The notes beneath the pieces were generated by a model that worked only from the letters and a program-made list of their open reading frames with translations, did not search any database and was not told the origin of the DNA. The position numbers were made by a program, and so were the translations under genes. Shown here one piece after another: positions 43,774 to 52,187 of a DNA stretch of 64,000 nt; position 1 is the stretch's first letter, and every line of letters begins with the position of its first letter. The DNA is taken from NCBI RefSeq assembly GCF_900129635.1, contig NZ_FSRB01000001.1:5917501-5981500 (forward strand), in the 5' to 3' direction. The DNA comes from Singulisphaera sp. GP187. GTDB taxonomy: Bacteria > Planctomycetota > Planctomycetia > Isosphaerales > Isosphaeraceae.

Positions 43774-46547
43774 GATTTGTGCTCCACGTTACGTTCAATC
43801 GAGATAAACTTGGGATTCGGAGGAAGTGCGGTGGGGGCCTGCGCCGAGGTGTCGGGGTTGAGCACGACGAATCCGAGATGGGACCAGGAGGTCACCATCT
43901 TCAAGTCCCCCGCGTCCGACTGCGGGATGCCGCGCGACCAGTCGAGCATCATGTAGCTGGGTGGTTGGCCTGCGGGGCTGACACTTTCGAAGACTTGGAG
44001 TGGTCGATGGGCCGGCCACCACATGGTGACCCACGCCCGTTCGCGGTTCTTCAGGGCTTGATCGTTCTCGCTCAAGGGATCGATACTGGCCCATGAGTCG
44101 TATGTGATATCGATCGGCTGGGTGCTGCACTCGTTGAAATCCGCCTGCCATGGCACGGCCATGGATTTGGTCAGGTCGCCCGGTTGCAACCCGCGGTCGA
44201 AGTCATTCGAGAGACTCAACGAGACCGATTGATAGGACGTGTAGTCTTGTTCGGGCACACTGCCCCTCAGATAGTTCGCTTGCGCGGCGGTTTGTTGGAA
44301 ATTCGAAGTGTCGGGGTCGGCCTTGAGCCGATAGGCCTGGGTGTGGATCGACGGGTTGCGGATGATCCAGGTCACCTCGGCCCCCGGACAGAACGCACCC
44401 CCAAGCATGTTCGACAACACCGCCCGATCGAGACTCCTGCCGGTTCGGTTGACCCAATTGGCGTAAACGCTCGTCGGTGTCTCAGGGATCCAGCCTTCGG
44501 CGCACTCGTTGACGAAGAGCCCCTTCGCCCATTGGTTGAGCAAGTAGAGCTGATGGTCAGTCAATCGTAGAAATTTAGAAGTGACAGAATTGCTGATCGG
44601 ATTGTCGCCGCACAGCAGGGGCATCAGGGGAAGGCCGAAGGTTCGGTCGGTCGGTTTGCCTCGGAGGCTGAACTGGTTCTCTTCGCCCGGTCGGCGGAGC
44701 ATCGAGACAAGATACTCACGGATCGCGCGGTGCGGGTCGAGTGTGCAACGTTTCCGGCAGTCCTGCTGACAATCCGCGAGCAGTTTCCCGGAGCGATGGT
44801 CACTCAAGGCCTGGTTCAGGGCGGTCTGAACCGGCTGCACAAGTCGTTTACGGAAGATCCTGGCGTGCTCATCGTCTCTGAGAACGTTCGTTTCGGCCGT
44901 GGGCCGCGAGGGCCAGAGCTCTTGAGCCTTCGTTTCCAGCTTGGCGATCAAACCCTTGACGGTGGTTTCGAGCTCATCGATCGTCTTCGAGGGCGCGGCG
45001 GTCGCATCGCGGCCGCTCGGTTCCATCGCTGAGGAGTATGTCTGGCGCGTGGGAGCCACCGCTTCGCTCGCGATCCGGGAACTGGAGTCGGTGATCGCTT
45101 GCTTCAGATCCGACTTGAACTCGGAGAAAAGATAGGTCCCGAGGCGGGCGGGAGAATTGTCTCGCGAGCCTACGTCCCCGAGACTGTGAGTCATCGCGTC
45201 GGTTGACGCGAGCGAGGGATCGAAGTTGATTGTTGGGTTGAGCGCTGGAACACCGAGTTTGAGGCTGAGGAAATTCACCGCCTCAAGCAAGGTCGGAGTA
45301 ATGCGCTCGAGCACGAGCTCGCCGGATTCGTGCTTCTCGAGGCATCGCTTTTCGCACTCCTCCAACTTGTCGTGATCGATCATGGGGGGAGTGGCGAGCT
45401 TCGTCTTGTCGAATTCCCCGCGGGTGGACTGGTTATGAGGATAGTTTGACTGGCCGAGAATGTTTGACAGGTAGGAATATTGATCGGGACGATCGAGGAT
45501 TGGCCAGATGTCTCGGTAAAACCACGGTTTGTAGGTAGGATTCCAACCCAATCGCTGGTTTTTCCAGACGCTCAACGCCACCGGATCGTGAGCGTCGACG
45601 GGCGCGGGGTGGTCGAATGTGCCAATGATTCCGTAGATGTTCAATTGATCGGCGAACTCTCGGATCGCCAGGTCGGCGATCACATCATCGAGAGTGACCA
45701 TGTCCAGGATCTGCGGAGCGTAACGTGGGTAACCCACGACGACCCACGAAGCCGCCTCGACATCGACGAACCGAATCGCGGTGACCTCCTCGGAGTCCAT
45801 CACGAGGCGGGCCATCACGGGCCCGTCGGACGTATCGTCGAACCAACCGTCGGTATTCGCATAGCTGTCGATCCGAGGCTGCCCGAAGTCAGCCCCTTTG
45901 TAGGTGCCGGAATGGCCGTGTCCGCCCAGAACGAGGAGTCGGCCCTCATCGTCCGTCTTCAGGTCGCCGAGGGTGTCGATCGAATGGGGAGCGAGCGGCG
46001 GGGGAAAGGTGGCGGCGTAGATGTTGCCGCCTCCCCTGTCGAAGCTCGCCTCGCGTCGATTCGTGCGATTGACGATTCGGGGCCCCGGATCGATCACCAG
46101 ACGTTGTCGCGCGGAGCTCTCGGTGACGTCCTTGTTTCGTAACGGATGGTCGGATGCATAGCCGTGCTCGCCGTCGAGTTGCTGGAACTCGTACCAGGCG
46201 GATTTTTTGTTGGCAAGATAGACACGCCATTGGATATCGACAAGTTTTCCCGAGTTTCCTCCACCCTGGATGGGGTCGCCCAGCTTCAAGGGCCTTCCCT
46301 CGGGAGACTGGTCGTCGTAGACGTACACCTCGAAACGCGCGGCCTGACGCTTGACGCGTCCGTCCGCATCCTTGAACTTATCGACTGTGACATGCGCGTT
46401 ACCATTGGGCGTGAGTCGTGGATTTCCGTTGGAATCGCAGGCGATCGGAAGTCCCCCGGGCGTCTCTGGCCCGAGATAGAACTCCGACGGACTGTTGCCG
46501 AGACGGGCGACACCGATACCCGGATGAATTCGATAGATCGGTTGCAT
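43770..46547 (-). CDS. LodA/GoxA-like cysteine tryptophylquinone (CTQ) amino-acid oxidase
   Basis: 925 residues from ATG 46547. The LodA family (L-lysine epsilon-oxidase, glycine oxidase) deaminates amino acids with release of H2O2 and ammonia, using a CTQ cofactor made from its own Cys and Trp. The N-terminus YRIHPGIGVARLGNSPSEFY is the family hallmark. Further marks are VRTNRREASFD-type sequence, LLVLGGHGHSG, DDTSDGPVMARL and, near the C-terminus, LGGAFCPGAEVTWIIRNPSI and AVPWQADFNECS. Candidate cofactor residues are Trp800 and Cys720, but the Cys sits a few residues from where I would expect it, so this is uncertain. A ~170-residue insertion (about 460-630) lengthens it beyond LodA. Upstream tyrosinase 44 bp away; downstream gene coupled. 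No LodB in the window. Confidence 0.88.
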   Translation of the reverse strand: MQPIYRIHPGIGVARLGNSPSEFYLGPETPGGLPIACDSNGNPRLTPNGNAHVTVDKFKDADGRVKRQAARFEVYVYDDQSPEGRPLKLGDPIQGGGNSGKLVDIQWRVYLANKKSAWYEFQQLDGEHGYASDHPLRNKDVTESSARQRLVIDPGPRIVNRTNRREASFDRGGGNIYAATFPPPLAPHSIDTLGDLKTDDEGRLLVLGGHGHSGTYKGADFGQPRIDSYANTDGWFDDTSDGPVMARLVMDSEEVTAIRFVDVEAASWVVVGYPRYAPQILDMVTLDDVIADLAIREFADQLNIYGIIGTFDHPAPVDAHDPVALSVWKNQRLGWNPTYKPWFYRDIWPILDRPDQYSYLSNILGQSNYPHNQSTRGEFDKTKLATPPMIDHDKLEECEKRCLEKHESGELVLERITPTLLEAVNFLSLKLGVPALNPTINFDPSLASTDAMTHSLGDVGSRDNSPARLGTYLFSEFKSDLKQAITDSSSRIASEAVAPTRQTYSSAMEPSGRDATAAPSKTIDELETTVKGLIAKLETKAQELWPSRPTAETNVLRDDEHARIFRKRLVQPVQTALNQALSDHRSGKLLADCQQDCRKRCTLDPHRAIREYLVSMLRRPGEENQFSLRGKPTDRTFGLPLMPLLCGDNPISNSVTSKFLRLTDHQLYLLNQWAKGLFVNECAEGWIPETPTSVYANWVNRTGRSLDRAVLSNMLGGAFCPGAEVTWIIRNPSIHTQAYRLKADPDTSNFQQTAAQANYLRGSVPEQDYTSYQSVSLSLSNDFDRGLQPGDLTKSMAVPWQADFNECSTQPIDITYDSWASIDPLSENDQALKNRERAWVTMWWPAHRPLQVFESVSPAGQPPSYMMLDWSRGIPQSDAGDLKMVTSWSHLGFVVLNPDTSAQAPTALPPNPKFISIERNVEHKS

Positions 46548-46591
46548 ATCGGTTCTCAACGAGGTGGAGATCAAACCCGGCCGGCGAACGA

Positions 46592-48661
46592 TCAGTCGAA
46601 GAAGTCGAGCGAAACCCCATCGAGTCGGAGCAACTCGTGATCCTCGGAGTAGTCGGCACCAATCACGAGGAGGGTAATCTGAAGGGTGGTTGCGCCTTGG
46701 TCGAGGAGTCTCCTGACACATTGCGTCACGGGGAGACGATGGTGCCGAAGCGCTTGGTGGCTCCGTTCCCGGATGTCGAACTTGCGGGGTCGATCCGGCG
46801 GGATGTCGCAATGCCCGGGACCGCCGTAGCAAGGCCCGTGCCCGAAAATCGCGAGATAGCCCGCGTAATGCTCGTGATCGAGGGGAGTTGAAGCTGTTGC
46901 GTCCGGCAGGTTGAGGAAGACGCGGATGAAGCAGGAGCGGGGCAATTGGGGAACGCGATGCAGCCGTACCTCGGCCTGTCGGAACGATCGTTTCACCGCC
47001 TCGGGGAGTTCGAGCGAACGAGAGACGAACCGACCAACCGGGCTTTCCAGTCCGACCGGAATGATGCGAGAACTCTTGACATATTCATAACCAAAGCGAC
47101 TCATGTCCAGGGTGTCGCGGACGGTGTAGTTCCACGGCGTGAGGACGGCGTCGAGATCGACGGGGGAGGAATTGGGACGCAGTCGCTGCCATTCCGACCA
47201 GATGCGGTCGATGTTGGTATGGATCGGCCAGAAGACCGGATCGAACGACGCAGTCAGGTTGCTGAACATGTCGCCGTACTGGGGCTGGGAGTGGAGGTCC
47301 TCCCGCGAATGGAATCGCCGCCCGACGACCTGGACACCCCGATTGCGGTTGTCTTGGGCCAGCGTTGGCGACGTGACGAGCGCGGAACCGTCAGGTTGTC
47401 CCGGCTTGTAGTCGGGGTTCATGCCTCCGGTCCAAAGATGCATTGTATTATGGGGATTTTGATCCAAAAATCCGAACGCGTCATTGTACAGGTTGCCGCC
47501 CCCGAAATCCCGGAACGATTCCAGGCTCATGATCTGGGCGATGTCGTCGGCGGTCGGATAGTGGTAATGGACGGCCTGGTTGATCGTCGCCGGCTTGCCG
47601 TTCGGGGTGGTGTACTCGGCGGGGTAGCGCAGGGGATACCAGAGTGAGTTGCTCGCCAGCAGTGCATCGAGAAAGTGTTCTCGATAGGTTCCCGTCGTGA
47701 ATTCTTGGCCAACCAGATTGCGGATCTCGTCGAAGAACTTTCGCTGCGACGAATAGGTCTGATTCGCGATGGTGCGGACGGCCTGAATCACTTCGGCGGG
47801 AAAGAAGGGCTTCAAGTCGGCGATCGATTTCGGAGTGAGGAAGCATTTTAAGGCCTCCGGAATGATCGCCCCCGTTTCCGGGTGCTCCGGTCGATATCGA
47901 GGCATCGTGAAATCCCAGTACGGGATTGTCACCCCGGGGCAATGATCCTGAAACACTTGCTCGACTTCGTAGAGGTAGACGCGATGCCAGGGCAGGAATC
48001 GCTCCCAGCCATGCTGGCAGTGATTTTGGTGGATTAACGCCACGTTATTGTAGTTGCGCCGATCATTGGGCCACTTGTTGAGATTGTAGAGTTCGCGGAA
48101 CACTTCGCGGTATCGTTCCAGTTCGGAGGTGGTCAGGCAATCGATATTCAGTCGTCGCTTCAGTTCGCCTCTTTGAGCGAGGTATTCGTTGCCGGAGCCC
48201 TCAATGGCGTCGAAGGTCGTCCGGGCCGGAGGTGAGTGATCCTGAGGCTGGAGCACGACGAGGCGGAGCGGGTTCTCCGGCGCCGTGCTGAGGGGAAGGC
48301 TCTCGATCAGGTGGTCGTCGAAGGGGCAGCCATCGTCGATCCAATCGGAGATGAACGCGACGTCAGCCGGGGCGACGGGTGTACCGCCCCACGGCAGCGG
48401 CGGAAATTGCGACCCGTCAAACGGAGCGAGGCCCCGTAGCCCAATCACGAGCGCCGAGCTGTTTCCTCGGCCTGGGGTCGAGCCCGTGTCCTCCGCGGCC
48501 GGCGCGATCATTCGCTGACCCTGGACCGTGACTTCGAGGAATTCCGCGCGGGGCAGATTCCAGAATCGGCCGACCCCGCCATAAGCCGCCGCACTCGCTC
48601 CGGCGGCCTTGTCGAGGATGTCCCTGACCATCAAGTAGCGACTACGGCCTGGTATTGTCAT
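46592..48661 (-). CDS. Type-3 copper tyrosinase/polyphenol oxidase with extra N-terminal domain
   Basis: 689 residues. Binuclear copper site: CuA histidines about 211, 217 and 226 in HQNHCQHGWERFLPWHRVY; CuB about 404, 408 and 481 in HNTMHLW and FDPVFWPIHTNIDRIWSEW. Cys215, two residues before a CuA His, could form the Cys-His thioether known in fungal and plant enzymes. Residues ~1-125 are an added domain with FPPLPWGGTPVAPADVAFI and SDWIDDGCP, resembling a cytochrome-associated module without its haem motif. The C-terminal ~150 residues may cap the active site. No signal peptide. The ATG overlaps the upstream gene's stop by one base (TGATG). It oxidises phenols; its placement beside a CTQ oxidase hints at a special role. 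Confidence 0.93.
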   Translation of the reverse strand: MTIPGRSRYLMVRDILDKAAGASAAAYGGVGRFWNLPRAEFLEVTVQGQRMIAPAAEDTGSTPGRGNSSALVIGLRGLAPFDGSQFPPLPWGGTPVAPADVAFISDWIDDGCPFDDHLIESLPLSTAPENPLRLVVLQPQDHSPPARTTFDAIEGSGNEYLAQRGELKRRLNIDCLTTSELERYREVFRELYNLNKWPNDRRNYNNVALIHQNHCQHGWERFLPWHRVYLYEVEQVFQDHCPGVTIPYWDFTMPRYRPEHPETGAIIPEALKCFLTPKSIADLKPFFPAEVIQAVRTIANQTYSSQRKFFDEIRNLVGQEFTTGTYREHFLDALLASNSLWYPLRYPAEYTTPNGKPATINQAVHYHYPTADDIAQIMSLESFRDFGGGNLYNDAFGFLDQNPHNTMHLWTGGMNPDYKPGQPDGSALVTSPTLAQDNRNRGVQVVGRRFHSREDLHSQPQYGDMFSNLTASFDPVFWPIHTNIDRIWSEWQRLRPNSSPVDLDAVLTPWNYTVRDTLDMSRFGYEYVKSSRIIPVGLESPVGRFVSRSLELPEAVKRSFRQAEVRLHRVPQLPRSCFIRVFLNLPDATASTPLDHEHYAGYLAIFGHGPCYGGPGHCDIPPDRPRKFDIRERSHQALRHHRLPVTQCVRRLLDQGATTLQITLLVIGADYSEDHELLRLDGVSLDFFD

Positions 48662-49158
48662 CACTGAGGAACCTCCACCGTTGCTTCGATTCTGAGGGAA
48701 ACCTCCGGTGCGGTCGCCTTCACGGGTCGGTGGTCCAGCAGCCACGCGACGATGAGGAGGGCCAGGCCGGATGCGAGGAGCGGCGATTTCACGGGGCCGA
48801 ACCGGCCGGCAAGGATCGCGATCACGGCGATCACCCTCATGACGAATGGGCCTTGATGGCGCCGGGCTCCCTCCCCCAGACCCGTGGCGGTCACGCTGAC
48901 GACCAAGCCGAGGACGGACAGAGGCAAGAACCAGTCGAAACCGCGGGTCACCACCAGGCCGACCGAGCCGAAGGTCCAGAAGTACGCAGCCAAGCAGATC
49001 GGACATTTGGGAAGCAGCGTAATCCCCAGTCCCGCGGTGATTGCCCCCAGCCCCCTTGAGTGGCAGAGCCGACGAGCCTGATCGCAGGCGCGGGCGTTCC
49101 GTGTGCCCGTCGCGGGTTCGCGGGGGCACTCACACTTTTCAGGAGTGAGTGGATTCAT
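48661..49158 (-). CDS. Small membrane protein with CPxC motif (metal-handling candidate)
   Basis: About 165 residues. A Cys-containing N-terminal region (EKCECPREP, NARACDQARRLCHSRG) precedes four hydrophobic segments. The first includes ITLLPKCPICLAAYFWTFGSVG, a CPIC motif at a membrane helix reminiscent of MerC-like and other thiol/metal transport proteins. Later segments are FLPLSVLGLVVSVTATGLG, VMRVIAVIAILAGRFG and LLASGLALLIVAWLL. It stops within the start codon of the tyrosinase gene (TGATG), so delivery of copper to that enzyme is an attractive but unproven guess. The ATG at 49158 was chosen; a TTG 25 codons earlier is possible. Confidence 0.75.
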   Translation of the reverse strand: MNPLTPEKCECPREPATGTRNARACDQARRLCHSRGLGAITAGLGITLLPKCPICLAAYFWTFGSVGLVVTRGFDWFLPLSVLGLVVSVTATGLGEGARRHQGPFVMRVIAVIAILAGRFGPVKSPLLASGLALLIVAWLLDHRPVKATAPEVSLRIEATVEVPQ

Positions 49159-49236
49159 GGGGATATTGCCAGTGGATTGCCGGTCTCGCTTCAAGGGGCG
49201 AAGACCGGCAGGCTTGCTTTTTATCAATGGCAACGA

Positions 49237-50730
49237 TCAGTGTGCCTTTGTTTGAAGCAACCAACTGAAATCGCCGGTGAGCTGAGGTCCGAAAAACGTC
49301 TGCTTCTTCCATTTTGCAACCGCCACCGCCGCGGAGGAGTGGCAGCCCATGCAGCTTTCGGTACCAAAGACCCGTTGGTTATCGGAGGGATTCCCCTCTT
49401 CCTGGCCGCTCGCACTCTGATTTCCCTGCTGGAAATAGGTTTCGAAGAGCGGATTGACGAGATAGACCGGAGTCGGATTCCCCCCCGACTTGTTCGTGAT
49501 GCTGCCGGGCGCGGTGCCTGGACCACCGGGAGTCGGTTTTGCTTTGGGGTCGGTGGGCCACTGGGTATTGAGCAACTCGAAGTACTGGAGCACCGAATTC
49601 GCGGCGTGTAGCGCGGACTGGGCCTTGCGATTGACTTCTTCGGTCGCCTGCGGGATCGGTGTGAGTTGGAGAACCTGGGTTGGGGGCAAACCATCCTTGA
49701 AGTTCGACGTCGCCGAGGGGACATTGACCGGCGCCGTTTCATTTCCTGGGTTTGTGAACAGCGGCGTCAGCGGCTTGCCGTTCTTCGGATTGGTCGCCAA
49801 CGCATTCGCCCTGAGGCTATCAACATGCGAAAATGTCGACCAGATCCATTGAGGCGAGGTTTCTGTCTTGTGCGCAATGTGCATGCCCACCAAGCCCGCC
49901 TTCACCGTCTTCGGCTTTCCGTCGGCTCCCAGGATCTTGGCATTGGCCAGCAGGAAGCGACTCGCGTCGTCGGAATCGGCTAAGACTTTCCAGGCGAGCT
50001 TGACCTCCATCGCCCCGATCGGGGACTTGCCGAAGGACCCGATCGGGAAATCCACGACCTTGCCGGCCTGCGAGAATTTTACCTGGCCGTTGAGCGTTTC
50101 CAGGCCGTTGTTCCAGACATAGTTGCGTTCTTCGTCATTCACCAGAATTTCGTAGCGAACCATGAATCCGTTTTGGTCCCAAATCGGCCACTTGAACGCT
50201 TGGGAGAATTCGGGGTGACGCAGCTCGCCGCCGGTGCTGCTGATCAGTGTCAGTACACGATCGCCCGGATCAATCCCCGCGAGTTTGAGGACGTTGATGA
50301 GCCGACGGTTTTGCCTGGGCTTTGTAGGCTTAGGTGCTTGATCGTTCGGATCCGCTGGGAAAACATCCGTGTCAGTGAAGTAATGATCGAATGCAGGATC
50401 CCCTGCATCGGAGATCTTGGGCAATGGTTTACTGGCCTTGTCCGTGGGCCAGCAGAGCGCAACGAACGTTTCCCAGGAGAGAATGTCGAACTGAAGTTGG
50501 ACCTCAGCGAATTTCTTTTGCGCTTCCAACTGTTCTTTGAGCGATTTATCGACGTCCGAGGGAACTCTCGGAGTGAAGTCGCGGATCATTTTGTCGAGCA
50601 ATTCCGCGGGCGTCGGTAGCTTTGAAGCGACTTGCGCGGTCGCGGTTGGGCCGACTGAGAGCGTGGTCAAACCAACAATTATTGCCAGAAATCCAGCGGA
50701 TCTGCTGCGAGCTACGTTCGGTGTTATCAT
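49237..50730 (-). CDS. Secreted CxxCH (c-type haem) family protein
   Basis: 497 residues with a signal peptide (FLAIIVGLTTLSVGPTATAQ). It starts at ATG 50730, with GGAGC about 9 nt upstream. The N-terminal half contains FDILSWETFVALCWPTD, a motif seen in large bacterial cytochrome c family proteins of unknown role. A single haem-attachment motif, ESCMGCHSSAAVA, lies near the C-terminus. The middle has SQAFKWPIWDQNGFMVRYEI and MEVKLAWKVL. It is the first gene of the minus-strand cluster, 78 bp before the CPxC membrane protein. An electron-transfer role for the tyrosinase/quinoprotein pair is plausible. Confidence 0.8.
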   Translation of the reverse strand: MITPNVARSRSAGFLAIIVGLTTLSVGPTATAQVASKLPTPAELLDKMIRDFTPRVPSDVDKSLKEQLEAQKKFAEVQLQFDILSWETFVALCWPTDKASKPLPKISDAGDPAFDHYFTDTDVFPADPNDQAPKPTKPRQNRRLINVLKLAGIDPGDRVLTLISSTGGELRHPEFSQAFKWPIWDQNGFMVRYEILVNDEERNYVWNNGLETLNGQVKFSQAGKVVDFPIGSFGKSPIGAMEVKLAWKVLADSDDASRFLLANAKILGADGKPKTVKAGLVGMHIAHKTETSPQWIWSTFSHVDSLRANALATNPKNGKPLTPLFTNPGNETAPVNVPSATSNFKDGLPPTQVLQLTPIPQATEEVNRKAQSALHAANSVLQYFELLNTQWPTDPKAKPTPGGPGTAPGSITNKSGGNPTPVYLVNPLFETYFQQGNQSASGQEEGNPSDNQRVFGTESCMGCHSSAAVAVAKWKKQTFFGPQLTGDFSWLLQTKAH

Positions 50731-51048
50731 GGAATGTGCTCCAAAAGTCGCATGTTGACCATGCTGAAATGATTGGGACGTGACAGGGTTCGGTTTAATT
50801 ATGCGCATGCCAAAGCCATATATCCAGAGAGCCGTTGAGATTTATTCGGCCAGGAAATCGTCGTTGGTCATCTCCTCCGCCAGCCCAGGAGGTGGAACGG
50901 CATCGCCGACGGCCCGAGAAAAACGGGTGCGTCCGTTGGACTGGGCGAGCGCGAATTCCGAGCGGATGGAGCACGGATGACATGCTGGTGAAGGGGCGGG
51001 ACTCGGACCGCAAGCTTAAATCCGCGTTGTGAGCGTCGATCGAGTGGC
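50731..51048. other. Promoter-side spacer of the tyrosinase/CTQ-oxidase cluster
   Basis: No gene. It separates the cluster from the broken HEAT-repeat gene on the same strand and should contain the cluster's promoter; no clear regulatory palindrome seen. Confidence 0.45.
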
Positions 51049-51287
51049 TTACGGCATGCCCTCGTCGCCGAGCACGACGAGCGCATGAGCCAGGACGCGC
51101 CTGACTTCACGGTCCGGATCGTCGCGCAGGGCACGAAGATTGGGGATGCTGATCGCGGCCGTTTGCCCGAACTTCTGGAGCGCGTCGATCGCCGCGACCC
51201 GAGACTCTGCCTGATCTGACTGGAGTAGGGCCGTCAGGGCCGTGATCGCCTCTTCCTCCGCGGGTGTGCCCGGGGCGATCCGGCTCA

Positions 51288-52187
51288 GAGACTGTCCCAT
51301 AAGCAGGGTTAGGCCGATTTTCGGTAGTGGAACTCGGCGTCCGCTGTCGAGGGCTTGAGTCGATTGAGCATCAATTGGATCATGGCCAATTTGACAAACG
51401 ACTCCGACGACAGGACGCTCTTTTCACGGTCCTTGCTCAAGCGTCGACATCGGCCGAGCCACGCGAACGTCCGCTCGACCGTCCAGCGAATTGGCAGGAG
51501 CACCCAACCCTTGGCATCCTTGGGACGTCGCACGATGGTCAATTCCCATTGCTCGTGCTCCTGGACCCAAGCGTAGAGATCGAAGTTATGATACTTCGAG
51601 TCGGCGTACATCCGTACGACTTTGCTCATCGGTTGGCCGTCCAGCCGAGTGAACAGTTCGGTCGCCCCCTTGGCGTCGTCGACATCGGCGGCCGTCACCA
51701 GAACGGCCAGCAGCAAACCCATACTGTCCACCACAATGTGGCGTTTCCGACCATCGACGTTCTTGGCGTTGTCGCGGCCCCGCTCCTCGCCACCGGAGGT
51801 GGTGTCGACCGACTGGCTGTCGACACTCGCCGAGGTGCGGGGGTGGTAAGGCTTCTCTACCGTGCGGACTTTACGACGAAGTAGGTCGTGGATTTTGTCG
51901 AAAGTTCCATCGTGCCGCCACTCATTGAAATACCGCCAGACGGTGCTCTTGGGCGGGAAGTCCACAGGGAGGTATCGCCACTGGCAACCGGTGCGGAGGA
52001 TGTAGAAGATGGCATCGACGACGTCCCGCAGGTCGGTCTTACGAGGCCGTCCGCCGAGGGGCGCAGGCGGGAGATGCGGCTCGATCAAGGCCCACTGCTC
52101 GTCGGTGACGTCGCTGGGGTAATGGTGGGTTCTCATACCACTTCTACGTCGCTCAGTGCTCGTTTGTTCCCCTTATGGGACAGTCTC
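51288..52187 (-). mobile_element. IS5-family (IS1031-like) insertion sequence, complete
   Basis: 900 bp with perfect 16-bp terminal inverted repeats (GAGACTGTCCCATAAG at 51288-51303 and its complement at 52172-52187) and a 3-bp target duplication TCA (51285-51287 and 52188-52190), fitting the TNA targets of the IS1031 group. It lies inside the HEAT-repeat gene. Intact ends, target duplication and transposase suggest a recent insertion. Confidence 0.93.
51309..52136 (-). CDS. IS5-family transposase (DDE)
   Basis: 275 residues, a single complete frame. The N-terminal DUF4096-type region reads YPSDVTDEQWALIEPHLPP and GGRPRKTDLRDVVDAIFYIL with GCQWRYLPVDFPP. Catalytic residues are visible in SVDSQSVDTT, RMYADSKYHN and the C-terminal WTVERTFAWLGRCRRLSKDRE, giving D-D-E. 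It ends 21 bp inside the left terminus. Confidence 0.93.
   Translation of the reverse strand: MRTHHYPSDVTDEQWALIEPHLPPAPLGGRPRKTDLRDVVDAIFYILRTGCQWRYLPVDFPPKSTVWRYFNEWRHDGTFDKIHDLLRRKVRTVEKPYHPRTSASVDSQSVDTTSGGEERGRDNAKNVDGRKRHIVVDSMGLLLAVLVTAADVDDAKGATELFTRLDGQPMSKVVRMYADSKYHNFDLYAWVQEHEQWELTIVRRPKDAKGWVLLPIRWTVERTFAWLGRCRRLSKDREKSVLSSESFVKLAMIQLMLNRLKPSTADAEFHYRKSA

Noticed and set aside
43770..50730. Lysine oxidase (LodA) substrate assignment
   Set aside because: Family members oxidise different amino acids, and the cofactor Cys position here is uncertain, so no substrate was named.
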